Notes under the pieces: model-generated | The model's input: only the letters and a program-made list of their open reading frames with translations | Database searches by the model: none | What the model was told of the DNA's origin: nothing | Program-made: the position numbers and the translations under genes | Part shown: positions 22,501 to 34,186 of the stretch, piece by piece | Layout of the letters: each line of letters opens with the position of its first letter | Position numbering within the stretch: position 1 is the stretch's first letter | NCBI GenBank assembly: GCA_900239685.1 | Contig: OENT01000024.1 | Coordinates: 5,492 to 69,491, forward strand | DNA from: Rotaria macrura | Lineage: Eukaryota; Rotifera; Eurotatoria; Philodinida; Philodinidae | Length of the DNA: 64,000 bases | Reading direction: 5' to 3'

Positions 22501-25500
22501 TTTATTTATCAGGATTTTACAAAAAGCCTAAAGTTCGTTTGCGAAAATTAAAACATATTCTTTGCGGAATTATTCATCTTTTTTTTATTATTTATTTTCA
22601 TTACTATTGTAGGGTTTAAAAAAACCATATAATCCAGTTATTGGTGAAGTTTATCGATGTTTCTTTCATAATACAAAGACGGACAGTAAAACATTTTATC
22701 TAGCTGAACAGGTAATATTTCGTCTTTTTTCTGATTCGTTCATTGTTTAAACAAAAGCAAGAAAAAGAGAATGACTGACCGATAAAAAAAATGAGAAATG
22801 TCGATTCGTTGATTTCAAAAGATAAACGCACATATACATGTACGCACACGTGTTAGTTTTATTCATACTCTTGATTCCTATAATAAATGCAGAACAAAAA
22901 CCACGTCTATGTGGTACAATGCGATCATATTTTTCAACGGAATCTCGTATTGTTGGCGGTGTCACAGCATCGGAATATGCATGGCCATGGCAAGTTTACA
23001 TAACGTTAAATGGCCTGTTTGTTTGTGGTGGAACATTAATTGATCGGCAATATGTTATGACAAGTGCACATTGCGTTGCAGGTAGAGTCAAAAATGATAC
23101 AAATGATATACTTGTACGTGTTGGTGCACAAAATATGATACGACAAGGTTATTATGCTGGTACGTTGTATCGTGTAGCAACAAAATATGTTCATGAAAAT
23201 TATACTAATCCAGAATATGGCTATGATATAGCTATATTACGTTTAGTTTATCCCGTTGATATAAGTGATACGGTTAATGTTGTTTGTCTACCGACAAGTA
23301 AAGATTTTAATGTGTCGATGTATCAACCAGTTGTTATAACTGGTTTTGGTTTATTGAGTGAAGGTGGATATGTACCGTATAAATTACAACAAGCTGTTGT
23401 ACAAATTTTACCAACATGTGGTTATGCTTATCGATGGTTTAATAGTTCGACACAATATTGTGCAGGATTGTATCATGGAGGACGTGATACATGTCAAGGT
23501 AAGAATTTAGATTAGATTTCACAATCGATAGATAAAAGTAATATTTTAAATTTAATAATAGGCGATTCTGGTGGCCCGTTGGTTTATAAACCACGTCGAA
23601 CAGATCAATGGATTCTTATTGGCGTAACTTCATATGGATATGGATGTGGACGTTACTTTTATCCGGGAGTTTATTCTAAAGTTGCCTATTATCTTTCATG
23701 GATTAAAAATATAACTGAACACAAATCGTTACCTTCATCATGAATGCGTCACTGTTTTTCTTCTACGACTCTTTTGTTCACTTTTGTGTTGTATTTCAAT
23801 ATTGGTGATGTTTGAAAACAAGAAACTCTCTTTTGTTTGCATAGATATCGCATCATCCACCGATTACAAATTTTTATGTATCAAATCGAAAAGAAGGTTT
23901 TGCCGTACAAGGAAGTATATTGGCAAGATCAAAGTTTTATGGTATTTTTATAATGATTTTGTTTTTTGATCCCATATTCAACAATATATTCTTTGTAGGA
24001 AATAGTCTCTCTGCTATTCTCGATGGAACAGCTCGACTTACTTTGCTCAATCGAGGAGAAGACTATATTATTACAATGCCATATGCTAATTGCAAAGGTA
24101 TTGTTTACTTTCATTGTTGAGAATATTTTTGTTAGTAATATATATTGTTCTTCTTTTTGCTTTTTAATAGGCATACTCATCGGTAAATTAACAATGGAAT
24201 TAGGTGGTAAAGTAACTATTGTTTGTGAAAAAACTCGTTATTCAGCTGATATTGAATTTAAATTAAAAGTATTCATAATTCTATAGAAGTTATATATATT
24301 TATTTCTTATGATTTATCTTAATATCATATTTTTTCAGCCATTTATCGGCGGTCAAGAGCTTACAAATCATATTGAAGGAAAAATACGACTTGAAAAAGA
24401 TGTTATATATACATTTTCTGGCCATTGGGATGATGAAATAATACTTGTAGATAAAGCAACAAATGTAAGTTTACTCTTTTCTTTTTTCAATAACATTTTT
24501 CTCATGGTTTTTTTTTCTGTAAGGCGAGAAGTATCTTCTGGAAAGTCACACAATCGGTTGTTAACTCACGATTAAAACGATATGTTGTACCGATTGAACA
24601 ACAACAAGATAATGAATCTGAAAAGTAACTTTAGATATAGTAAACAAGAAAATCTATTTTATATTTCTGAATATTTCTTATTCGTCTAAGATTATGGCAA
24701 CGTGTTACAGCAGCCATTAAACAAAATGATCAAATATCAGCAACCGAAGAAAAAACTTTTATCGAAGAAGAACAAAGAAAACAGATCAAAGAACGTAAAG
24801 CTACCGGTATAGAATGGAATCCACGTTTATTTAACATTGACTCAAATACAAAAGAATGGATTTATACATATGCTGAGTAAGTTAGTTACTGCAAAAACTT
24901 TTTAAAATGATATCCATTTTATCTTATTGGCATGACGCGTGCCCCTCGTTCTTGTCAGTGAGTGCTTTTTTTAAAGTATGATAAAAATTTATTATTCAAT
25001 TTTCACGTTCTCATCGAAATTGAGCTGTAGTACATATATATTTATAGACAGTAATTCGAGAAAAACATTCAAGGAGAAAACATACATAATTAATACTATT
25101 CTGCTGACTAGACGAGTAGCACGATATAGAAAGCATACGCATTTATGTGCATACTACGAAACTAATCTTGAGTAGAGAATTTTCAAAAATCGACGAACGT
25201 TTTGTTTTGATGTACGAATGAATTTCAAAATTAAGCGAACCATTGAATCGAGTCTCCCTTGAGCTCTGTCTCTGTTTTTCACGATTCTCATAAATTTGTT
25301 CATTAATTCATGATTGATGTTTTGATCCATATAAAAAGCATAAATCTCGAGTTGAAGCGTCATAAAATAGTTGATTATTTATTATATTTTTCGCTACATT
25401 TATTCTTCATAAGTAACAATTTATGTAAAATACTATGTTTGCATCAATAAGACCATTAACCGATGATTTTGTTTCTTAAATGAGTATGACAGAAGAAAAT

Positions 25501-26162
25501 TCATTTTGACAGTGAATAGATAATCTAACAAGTAAAGAATTTCAAATCATTTTATGCATAGATAAACATTTGTAGATATGCTTTCATATAATTCCTATGG
25601 ACATTATTCAAGACAACGCAATTTTAATCAAACTAATATTTTCTTCATCTCTCGAAATATTTTCCGTAGAAAAATTATGAAATTTTATTTATTATTTATT
25701 TTCAGTTCTCGCCCATGGGATGCTCATAACGATATATCAACATATGAAAATAATTTTATTATTTGCACTCGTACACGTCATCGTGCACAGAACATGAATC
25801 ATACAAATCAATCATCGAGTCGCCACAATTCAGTCATAACAACTGTCGGACGAGCATCAGCATTAACTCGTGGTCCATCACCATCGTTGAATAATATTCG
25901 TGAAGATGAAACACCCTATTTAACACCGGAGATAAGTAATCAGATAAAATCTAGTGATAATATAACATCAATATTGAAAAATATTGAAACAACATTAAAT
26001 CGTATCAATCAACGACTTGATTTACAAGAAAGAGACATTAATTCTTTAAAAATTAATCGATTAAAACAACAGGATAACAATCATAAAAGTTCGTATTCAT
26101 CATATACTCAATTGATTCTCATTATTATCGTTGCAATTATATTAAAATACATCTTTCATTAA
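19595..26162 (+). CDS. Oxysterol-binding protein-related protein, OSBPL5/8 type
   Basis: This family exchanges phosphatidylserine and PI4P at ER-plasma membrane contacts. Eighteen exons (19595-19636, 19728-19913, 20064-20141, 20204-20392, 20446-20488, 21507-21671, 21734-21940, 22007-22152, 22219-22403, 22451-22532, 22613-22711, 23845-23941, 23999-24097, 24171-24268, 24339-24464, 24524-24624, 24691-24876, 25706-26162) give 861 aa, close to human OSBPL8 (889). A PH domain (about residues 120-250) has [35 protein letters not shown] and [10 protein letters not shown]. The lipid-binding domain has [44 protein letters not shown] at 476-480, [13 protein letters not shown] and LELGGKVTI. The C-terminus has a hydrophobic tail [15 protein letters not shown], fitting the ER anchor of OSBPL5/8. 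The EQ|SHHPP signature is split by a 1133-bp intron holding a protease gene. Confidence 0.95.
22838..23743 (+). CDS. Secreted trypsin-like serine protease (S1), nested in an ORP intron
   Basis: Two exons (22838-23498, 23562-23743) give 280 aa. Residues 1-18 are a hydrophobic signal peptide ([18 protein letters not shown]). The zymogen cleavage site is RIVGG (38-42). The catalytic triad is complete: H78 in TSAHC, D130 in YDIAILRL and S223 in GDSGGP. D217, six residues before the serine, marks the trypsin S1 pocket, so cleavage after Lys/Arg is expected. [10 protein letters not shown] and PGVYSKV complete the pocket region. The gene lies wholly inside the ORP intron 22712-23844 and is read in the same direction. 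Neither flanking ORP exon joins the protease frame. It could be digestive or extracellular; its promoter must lie in the 126 bp after ORP exon 11 or further upstream in the host gene. Confidence 0.93.
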
Positions 26163-26465
26163 GAGCTATCTACATATTTTTCTTTTGCTTGTTTTCATAA
26201 TATATGTGTTAGACCAGTGATTTCATACTGTATCATAATTCTCAAATGAAATCGGATTTGTTTTTTTTTTCTTTTTGTTTTTTTCGCTCCAGTCCGGTTC
26301 TAGTGTCTAATGTCTTCTGTTTTTGTTGTCAATATATTTAAAAACTATACAAAGAAAAAAACAATGATTTGCTAGCTATTCATGTTTTTTTTTCTATTTA
26401 CTGTTGACTAGTTCAAAAAAACCAAAAACTAATCATGACTATCAAATAAAATAAAAAAAACTATA

Positions 26466-29400
26466 TCACTTGTTTGCAAAATACTTATCATAAAAAAGAA
26501 CACTTAAAATCAATAGGATAAATACCCATATAGAATAAAATACAATATCACTACGAAGTAATTCTTCAGCTTGTCGATCAATCATTTCACAACTTGTTGT
26601 ATTTGTTTCATTGTTTGATGTGATTCGTTTAGAATTGTCTTGAGTTGATTCATTTGTATCTGCATCTGAACAATCAATGTCATATTCATATATCGTATCA
26701 CTACAGCTGAATGCCCAAAAATGTTCAACTTCTTCTAATTTACGAGGATATTTTAACCATTCAAGTGCTTGTTCAATGGAAACAAAATAAACATATTGAT
26801 GATCTTCACTGTTTAAAATAAATTCAATGAAACGTATCAATGCTTCTAGTCGTTCATCCTGATGTTCAGAAATCCAAAATAGATCAATTTCAATAATGAA
26901 TGGAGATCGATGGCCAAGAGTCAATGAAGAATGTCGATCAAAATTATACTTTATAAAATCAAATAAAAGATCAACGTTCTGTGGCGTATCGTCTGGTAAA
27001 CATGCCGAATCGGAAAGAGTACGACAAGATGCACTTGCTATTAAAAAAACAAAAAACAAAGAATGTCACTTTTTCTAAACAATTTTGATCTCGTGATGGA
27101 GCGCAAACTTTTAGCAAACGAAAACACGAGCTTTTGATTTCACCCGTACTGTAGTCATAGAGTTAAAATATTCTGACCAATGTTGCGATTTATGATAATT
27201 AGATTCGTGTTTGAACAAAATTTTCTACTTGTCGCATATTATTAACTCTGTTGTAGCTGACACGAGAGAGCCGAGTGGCAGTTCCTTTGTAAGACTTGAA
27301 TTTTTTCTTCCGGAAGACAGAATCTGCACAAGAAAAAACTGATCGTAACACAAGGGGATTGATTATGGCTCATATTCATAAGAAATAACATGTAATTTTG
27401 TTTGTTAAACTTGAAAAAAATTGGTAAAAACAAATTTTCTTGGAGAACTATTACATATTTGTTAGTTTCCTAAGTATTTTGATCATCAGTTATTTATATA
27501 GATTTCAGGTCAATACGGTTCGAACAGTATGCTCTTCTAATATATTTATGGTATTCTATTAATAGTGTTCGAAAGTGTGATCACTCATAAGATGATAAAG
27601 ATCAATAAACCTAATATTATCACAGAGAACGAGAGAGCTTGCTGGTATCATCTGGAGATTTTTCCCTCTAGTTTTTCTTTGATGAACTAACTATAAAATA
27701 GATTCAAACAACTATAAATAGATACCTGAATGATATCATAAAACATGCGCGAACTTCTAAATTGTTGAACGTCAAATGAAACATATGTATTGTTTCTAAA
27801 AATAACTCCTCTGAGAAATTCAAGAATTCTATTTTTAGTACTATCATTTAAAATGATTCTTCTGAAATTTTTCAATGTATACAAATGACATAAGTTTGAA
27901 TTAACGTCAAATTCAAAATAATTCAAGTTCCGTGTGTCTTATGAGTGTCTGATATTTTATATGAACTCAACTCAACAGTACTTAAGGATACAATTCATTT
28001 GACTAGGACATGATGACTCTCGTCAATCTTAAATTAATGCATTTACATTGCTAGATCAACTTCAAAATTCAGTCTCTTTTTTACGGTTGCAACTCTATAT
28101 GATTGGCATTACTCATTAGAATTATGAATTACAGAGGAGGGATACTACATTGCTAGTCCCCACAGGGGCATAAATTGACTCTCAACGTAGGAGAGTGGGC
28201 GTGGAGAGGGTGGGTGCGGAGTGCAATATGAATATTGGTTACATTTTCGTAACTATGCAGATAAATTTGACAAGCAGAAGAGGCGCAGCGCCTCTTGCCG
28301 CTTTCTCAATATCTCACTGCTAGTACCTTCTATTTGCATATGTAAATCGAAAGGCATGTAAGTATTTACATTCATACCGTATGATCTATCTCGTGTTTTT
28401 GTGCTTAGAATCGATGATAGGATCGAATATAAATAACTCTAGTAGAAATCTATTGATTGTTTCAGAAAATATTTTTCGATCGCAATAATCAGATCGAGAA
28501 CTTCGTTTAAAATCGGATAGTTAACATTTAAGAACAACAATGATCAAGAGATCTGAAAACTTGTGTAATAAGGCGAAGTCACAAAAATTTTAAAAAAATC
28601 ACCGTTCGGATATTCCCATTCATGTAATGGAAATTGCCAAATCGCTTCAATGGTTTTATAAGAATCATCACAATTAACACAATCTGTTTGATCGAATGAA
28701 TAAATAGGTGTGAATGGCCATATGAAATTCGACGATTTAAATAACATGGATGAATCATAATGAAAATGAAGATTTCTAATTGGTTCAAAATGTCTGTTGT
28801 CATCAATTTGGAAATGTGGCACACGAAAACCTTTTATATGCGATTGATGAATATGTGATTTTTCTACTAGATTTATACGTTGTTGTCTTATTTCTCGTTT
28901 CCAATCATTTTCGCTCCAACGACGCCAAAGATTTTCATCATAGCAATTAGTTAATGGACATCTTTGAAAGAAAGATTTTTATTAAAAAAAATAACAGGAG
29001 AAATTAAACAAAGAAGATTGAGAGACTATTTAGATTACTTATTACTTGACGTAGTCATCGCTATTTCATTATGATTGTCAAAAAGACGTTGAACTAAACA
29101 ATAGTCTGTATAATTGTCATTGACAAAAAATGTTGATGATATAGGACATTGATTTGGATTTCGATGAATTGGATTAAGAATTGCACGTATAGGATCATAT
29201 GTATATTTATTTAAATTACCAACAAAAGTCAATAGAACCTAAAATAGTAGTTTAACATCATGCTATCACATATATTCATCTTTATATTTAATTCTAAATT
29301 ATTACAAGTTGAGGTATATCATCGGTGTTAAATGTTGTCGGATTCTCATTACTTATGGCACATTGACAACATGGTAACTGGCAATTATTTTTCGTACACA

Positions 29401-29473
29401 TATCATTAATACACACTACATAGGTCAATGTTAATAGGAAAATGAATGAAAATATCAAGTGTGAGAAAATCAT
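26466..29473 (-). CDS. Chitin-deacetylase-like protein lacking catalytic residues, membrane-anchored
   Basis: Four minus-strand exons (29473-29306, 29238-29039, 28961-28603, 27037-26466) join in phase into 432 aa. A signal peptide (MIFSHLIFSFIFLLTLTYVV) is followed by a Cys-rich segment CTKNNCQLPCCQC. Then comes a carbohydrate-esterase-4 fold like arthropod and nematode chitin deacetylases: DDIPQLVLLTF, NPNQCPISSTFFV, KGFRVPHFQ, NLHFHYDSSM and WQFPLHEWEYPNG. The metal-binding signatures are gone: the usual TFDD reads TFVG, the HxxxH-type motif reads TTSSN, and the late histidine motif reads IIEIDLFW. A C-terminal membrane segment (SIWVFILLILSVLFY) replaces a free end. Deacetylation is therefore unlikely; a polysaccharide-binding or structural role is my inference. 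The ATG directly follows an AG. Intron 3 (1565 bp) carries a GC-rich palindrome. Confidence 0.85.
28278..28296. repeat. GC-rich palindrome in the deacetylase-like gene intron
   Basis: AAGAGGCGC, one A, then GCGCCTCTT: a perfect 9-bp inverted repeat in a GC-rich island (about 28140-28310) inside an otherwise AT-rich intron. TGCTAGT occurs on both sides of the island (near 28150 and 28317), but no terminal inverted repeats were found. Confidence 0.6.
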
Positions 29474-30150
29474 CTAAAGAAAATGTATTCAATATAAACA
29501 TAATTGTTTTTCATGAAATGTCTTGACACAAATATCTCGTGTATCGATATCTATCTATTTCTCGATATACACATATCGATTAGTCATTTTTATAAAGAAA
29601 AAGAAGTAATACGATTAAGAATGTTTACACTTAACATAACAGAAAGATCAAACGATATTTACCTCTTTTCTTGATTGGTCCAGAAACAGAAGAAAAAAAA
29701 ATAAGTCTATTCCATCGTATTTTGGTTTCACTGATAGTTCTCCCATGAAGCAGTAGTTTTCAGTGATAGGTATTCAGAAACGAATGCTTGTATGAAGTAA
29801 AATAAGTTTATTAAATATAAAAATTTTTATGTAATGAAAACCTTTGCGACTTTGCTTTGTTATGATACATCAACGAAAAACAACAGTTTAAACTATGAAA
29901 CTAAGCTACACACATCATCCGATTGTGCACAGTTAATAGACTACTTAAAAACAGAATAGCTAAAAATGAAGTTGATGTAGTTTGAAAAAAAATGAACATA
30001 AATAGTTGTATTAAGTGTAGAACATATAACAAAATGCTCGCATTGACAACGAAAGAAAAATAAACTAGCTTCTAATCATTCAATCGACATTCCCATTATA
30101 CTTCTATGGTGTTGTATTGTCAGCTTGATATGCGAAGAAACTCTAACTAT

Positions 30151-31277
30151 TTAATGACCACGGAAATGAAAGGTTTTGTCAATGATTTTTTTATTTCTTA
30201 ATAGCAATAAAAATTCATAGCCAATAGTAGCTGCTGCTAAACTTGTTATATTTGCATGATCATATGGTGGTGAAACTTCTACAATATCCATTCCGACATA
30301 ATTTATTGTACCAAGTTTACGTAGAATACTAATAGCTTGTGCCGTAGTTAAACCACCACAAACCGGAGTACCCGTACCAGGTGCAAATGCAGGATCAAGA
30401 CAGTCAATGTCAAAAGTTAAATAAGTTGGATTTGAACCAACACGTTCGAGAATTTCTTGAGCAACATTTTCAGCTGTGTGTTGATGAACCCAATTGGCAT
30501 CAAGTACTTTAACACCCATATAGCTATCATTATGTGTTCGAATACCAATTTGAATTGATGTTTTGGGATCGATCAGACCTTCGTTTACAGCATAATATAA
30601 CATTGTACCATGATTCATACTATCTGGACTTTTCTCTGGCCATGTATCACAATGAGCATCAAATTGAATAAGTGATAACGGCTTTTTATGTAGAGCAACA
30701 TGAGCTTTCAATAGTGGATATGTCATATAATGATCACCGCCTACAATAAATGTTAGCTATTATCAATAGTCAACGGAGAAAATGAGTAACCTAGAGACAT
30801 GAGAAATGCATTTCGATCGATGATCTTTTTAGCATGGTCTTCGATGGCAATTGGAACTGACTTTGGTTGACTATGATCGAACCAACAATCTCCATAATCG
30901 ATGACAGCAAGTTCTTCGAAGAGATCGATTCCATCAGGGTAGGATTTCAGTTCAGCCAACTGTACTGATGCTTCACGAATACCTTTCGGTCCGAATCGAG
31001 TTCCTGGTCGATAGGTCGTTGCCAAATCGAGTGGAATACCAGTAACAGCTACATCGACCTTACTTAAATTACGTGTATAGTTACGACGAAGAAATGATAA
31101 AACACCAGCATAAGTTTGTTCAATTGTTGAGCCTAATGGATCACTTCGACGGATTGACCCATCACCACGTAATTTAGAATATAAACCTGGTACAACACCA
31201 GGTATATTTGTGGAATTAAATCGGTGCGAACCACGTAACACACCTGATAAAAACCCAAGATTTCCTGTTCTCCACAT
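30151..31277 (-). CDS. AGMAT: Agmatinase-family ureohydrolase, probably mitochondrial
   Basis: Agmatinases hydrolyse agmatine to putrescine and urea with two Mn2+ ions, although vertebrate AGMAT activity on agmatine is debated. Two exons (31277-30791, 30740-30151) separated by a 50-bp intron give 358 aa (human about 352). The N-terminus (MWRTGNLGFLSGVLRGSHRF) looks like a mitochondrial presequence. All metal ligands are present: H166 in GGDHYMTYP; D190, H192 and D194 in FDAHCDTW; D273 and D275 in TFDIDCLDP. APGTGTPVCGGL and GMDIVEVSPPYD are further family signatures. The GGDH motif is created across the intron (G|GC). The intact active site suggests a working enzyme; guanidinobutyrase or guanidinopropionase activity cannot be excluded from sequence. 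Confidence 0.93.
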
Positions 31278-33030
31278 GTCTTTCTCTAGGTCAAAGTATG
31301 AATGAAATAAATATAACGTTGCACTCTACACTCTATGCATGTATATATATATATATTGATTCTGGATTTTGTAGATGTCGTTCTTCACGAATCAAAACGA
31401 GTATTTATTTTCATTGGTTTACATTTTAGGCTGACAATGTAAAAAAAGAAAGCAAGAAAGAACTAAATAATATAACAACGAAATTATCCATCTATCAAGA
31501 GCGAATCATCAGTGGAAGTCGTCGGGTTCATTTCTTCTGGACATATTATCCATACTGAAGCTATTACCCAATGCAAAATTTCTTGGCAATATGACCAACT
31601 TTTAAAATAGGGTGCCCTTGAAATCAAGACCGTCTATCACGTGTCTAATACCGTTTTTCAAGAGACTTATTCGATAGAACCTTGATTGATACACAAGAAG
31701 ATATTTATTGTGGATGAATTTTAACAAATTTTCTTTTTGTAAGACCTTAATATTTATGATTTACTGTATGAAAATACCGAGTACATTTCTTCTGAGCATT
31801 TCAAAGGCATCGAATATTGATCGAGAACGATCAATCGAAGTATTTATGCTACTGTCGACTAGATTTGGAACAACGAGGCTTTGTGAGCAACAAAAATAAT
31901 GACAAAATGAAACTTTGCTGAAGAATGATGAATTTTTTTCTAAAATATCTGAACAACAGCATCTAGACACATGGAATCTAGTTGTACTTGAAAATTTCTT
32001 ACGAACATTAGTAAAAGAGTCATTTCGTATGAATACAAATCGATCAGATGGTATTTTCTGACTTACTTTATTTCGATACATTTCATGATAATTCAAAATA
32101 AAGATCGAAGTCATATAATGTAGTCATAGGTCTCGACCATATTCTATTCATGGATTTATTGTATTTTTATTAACTACTTATTTGAAAGTCAATTTATTTC
32201 ATGATAAAATCGACTTTACAATTTATGAAGAATACCTACTTTCTAATTGAAAAAGGTTCCAAGACTCGAACAATTAATTCAATAGTAATAACAGTGAATT
32301 TTCTTTCAATTTAAAGATCTTTCTATTGAATATATTTGCTTCACTCGATACACGAAACTTTAACACAAGATATTTCAATGAATCTGATTACAATGAAAGT
32401 ATCATGCGAACGACAATTTTTTTGCATCCAATCATTAAAAATGAATAGAGTACAAGTCTTAATCTCTAAGATGCTAATCATTCTGACCTGTCTAGTATTT
32501 CTTATTTAACTCAAAGATGAAAAAAATGATGACGGCTATTACACAAAATTTTCTTTCGATATTAATTTTCTTTTTTTTTAAGGAATCTGCGTTCGAATTT
32601 GGAAAGTATTAATTTTGGATATGAATTATATATTTCATTCATGCGAATAGATGAAGCAAAATTTGATGCTTTTTTTCTAGAGAAATTATGAAAAAAAAAC
32701 ATAACGAATGAATTTATTTTACTCGATAACTCAAACATAGATTGACAACATAAATACACTAAACTTCAATAAAAATGTCAATGACTTTATTTTCGATTAA
32801 AAATGTATTAAAAATCTATTGAGACGTGAGTTCGATTTGAATCCTATCAAAGATCTTAGAATAGAACATATTATTAACACAGGATGACATTGATCCTACG
32901 GCGAGACGACTGATTTTTTATTTTCATTTCTAGAAAAATACACATATTATATAAGTTATTTTGTTTTTTGGTTATCAGTATCTGATAATTTTATTTTCCA
33001 GTATTCGTTTTAATAATACAAAATTGTGAC
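31278..33030. other. Intergenic stretch, no gene recognised
   Basis: A 117-aa minus-strand frame (31761-32114) and its plus-strand shadow resemble no family I know. The rest is AT-rich with frequent stops on both strands. Confidence 0.5.
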
Positions 33031-34186
33031 TTATCGAATACGAGGTCTATACTTTCCTCCATTTTTATCGTTTGGATCGAGATCAAATACTTTAAATGCA
33101 CTTCTAATACGTTCAGCTGGCTTCCATTGATCGAGTTTAACGACTTCATCAATAATATTTTCTTGATCACGTTGACGTTCTCTCTCCATAAAATCATGTT
33201 CATCAATAATAGAAACTTGTTCATTTGTCATCGGTAGCTTGTTTCTTAAATGACTGTGTCGTCTTTTTTCATGTCCGAAATTGGGAGCTGGCAATGTCGA
33301 ACCAAATTTATGAAACTCTGGTGATTGTTCAACAATACGATAGTTTTTATCCCCTTCAGATTTTTTCTTTATACCATTACGAGCATCGTGAACTTTCTTC
33401 TTACGTCCGATTTGTGACATATACATATCTTGATCACTGAGATCTTCCAATGAACGAAGATGTATATTTTGAAACAGATTACGTTTAGATGAATTATTTT
33501 CTATGGATTGATCAGCAAAATATGTCCATTCAGTTGTAGTACGTTGCCAATTCTGAGGATACGGACGAATGAAATGTATATTATTTTCAATTAAACCAAC
33601 TGGTAATGTAGATTTCGTGTCTGTAGAATTGGGTGAAGGAATATGACGAATACGAGATTGCCAATCGGGTCCAATACTTTAAATAAATAATAAGATGATG
33701 ATTGAAAGAAAAGAAAAAGAAAAGTTTCTATGTTACTTTGTTTGTATAAGAAGAAAAGATCAAACAAAATTAACAAAAACTGAGAACGGCAACTGTTGTT
33801 CGATTAGATTGCGTCAGATTTCATTCTTTTGTATTTTTTTTTTATAGTCTTCTCATTTCAATTTTTGATTACACTACGAGAACAATCATACTTACTTCGT
33901 ATACAGTGGGTCTGTGTGCCGTCCATGGGGTCGCCATTCTTCTTCCGATTTTGAATTTGGTGACGATATGTGTAGACGTCCTCTCGGTTTGAATATACAT
34001 TCACTAAAAGCGAAACGATGTTTCTCGGGAAAATGTCGACGATCATAACCTGAAGAAAAAGAAAATAGTTTTCAAAATATTTCATTCCATACGTTATTTG
34101 TTTTGCTTTATTATTTAAATACCTTTATAGCCAGGTTTTTCTAAATCATAATGAAGATGTAAGGTGGTTGCAGTTATATGAACCAT
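33031..34186 (-). CDS. Conserved-looking hypothetical protein, 287 aa
   Basis: I do not recognise this gene. Three minus-strand exons (34186-34123, 34049-33896, 33676-33031) join in phases 1 and 2 with GT-AG introns into 287 aa. The protein is hydrophilic, has no signal peptide or membrane span, and is rich in charged and aromatic residues. It starts MVHITATTLHLHYDLEKPGY and contains EEEWRPHGRHTDPLYTK, PQNWQRTTTEWTYFADQ and KLDQWKPAERIRSAFKVFDL. The final DLDPNDKNG slightly resembles an EF-hand loop, but the pattern is incomplete. Short Trp/Tyr/Pro-rich segments like these occur in ciliary microtubule-associated proteins; that is only a suggestion. Confidence concerns the existence of the gene. 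Confidence 0.75.

Noticed and set aside
26896..27078. Short plus-strand frame
   Set aside because: Antisense to the last exon of the deacetylase-like gene.
28150..28323. Possible target duplication TGCTAGT around the GC-rich intron island
   Set aside because: No terminal inverted repeats or other element hallmarks; seven matching bases could be chance.
31761..32114. 117-codon minus-strand frame
   Set aside because: Composition looks random and there is no recognisable motif or exon partner.
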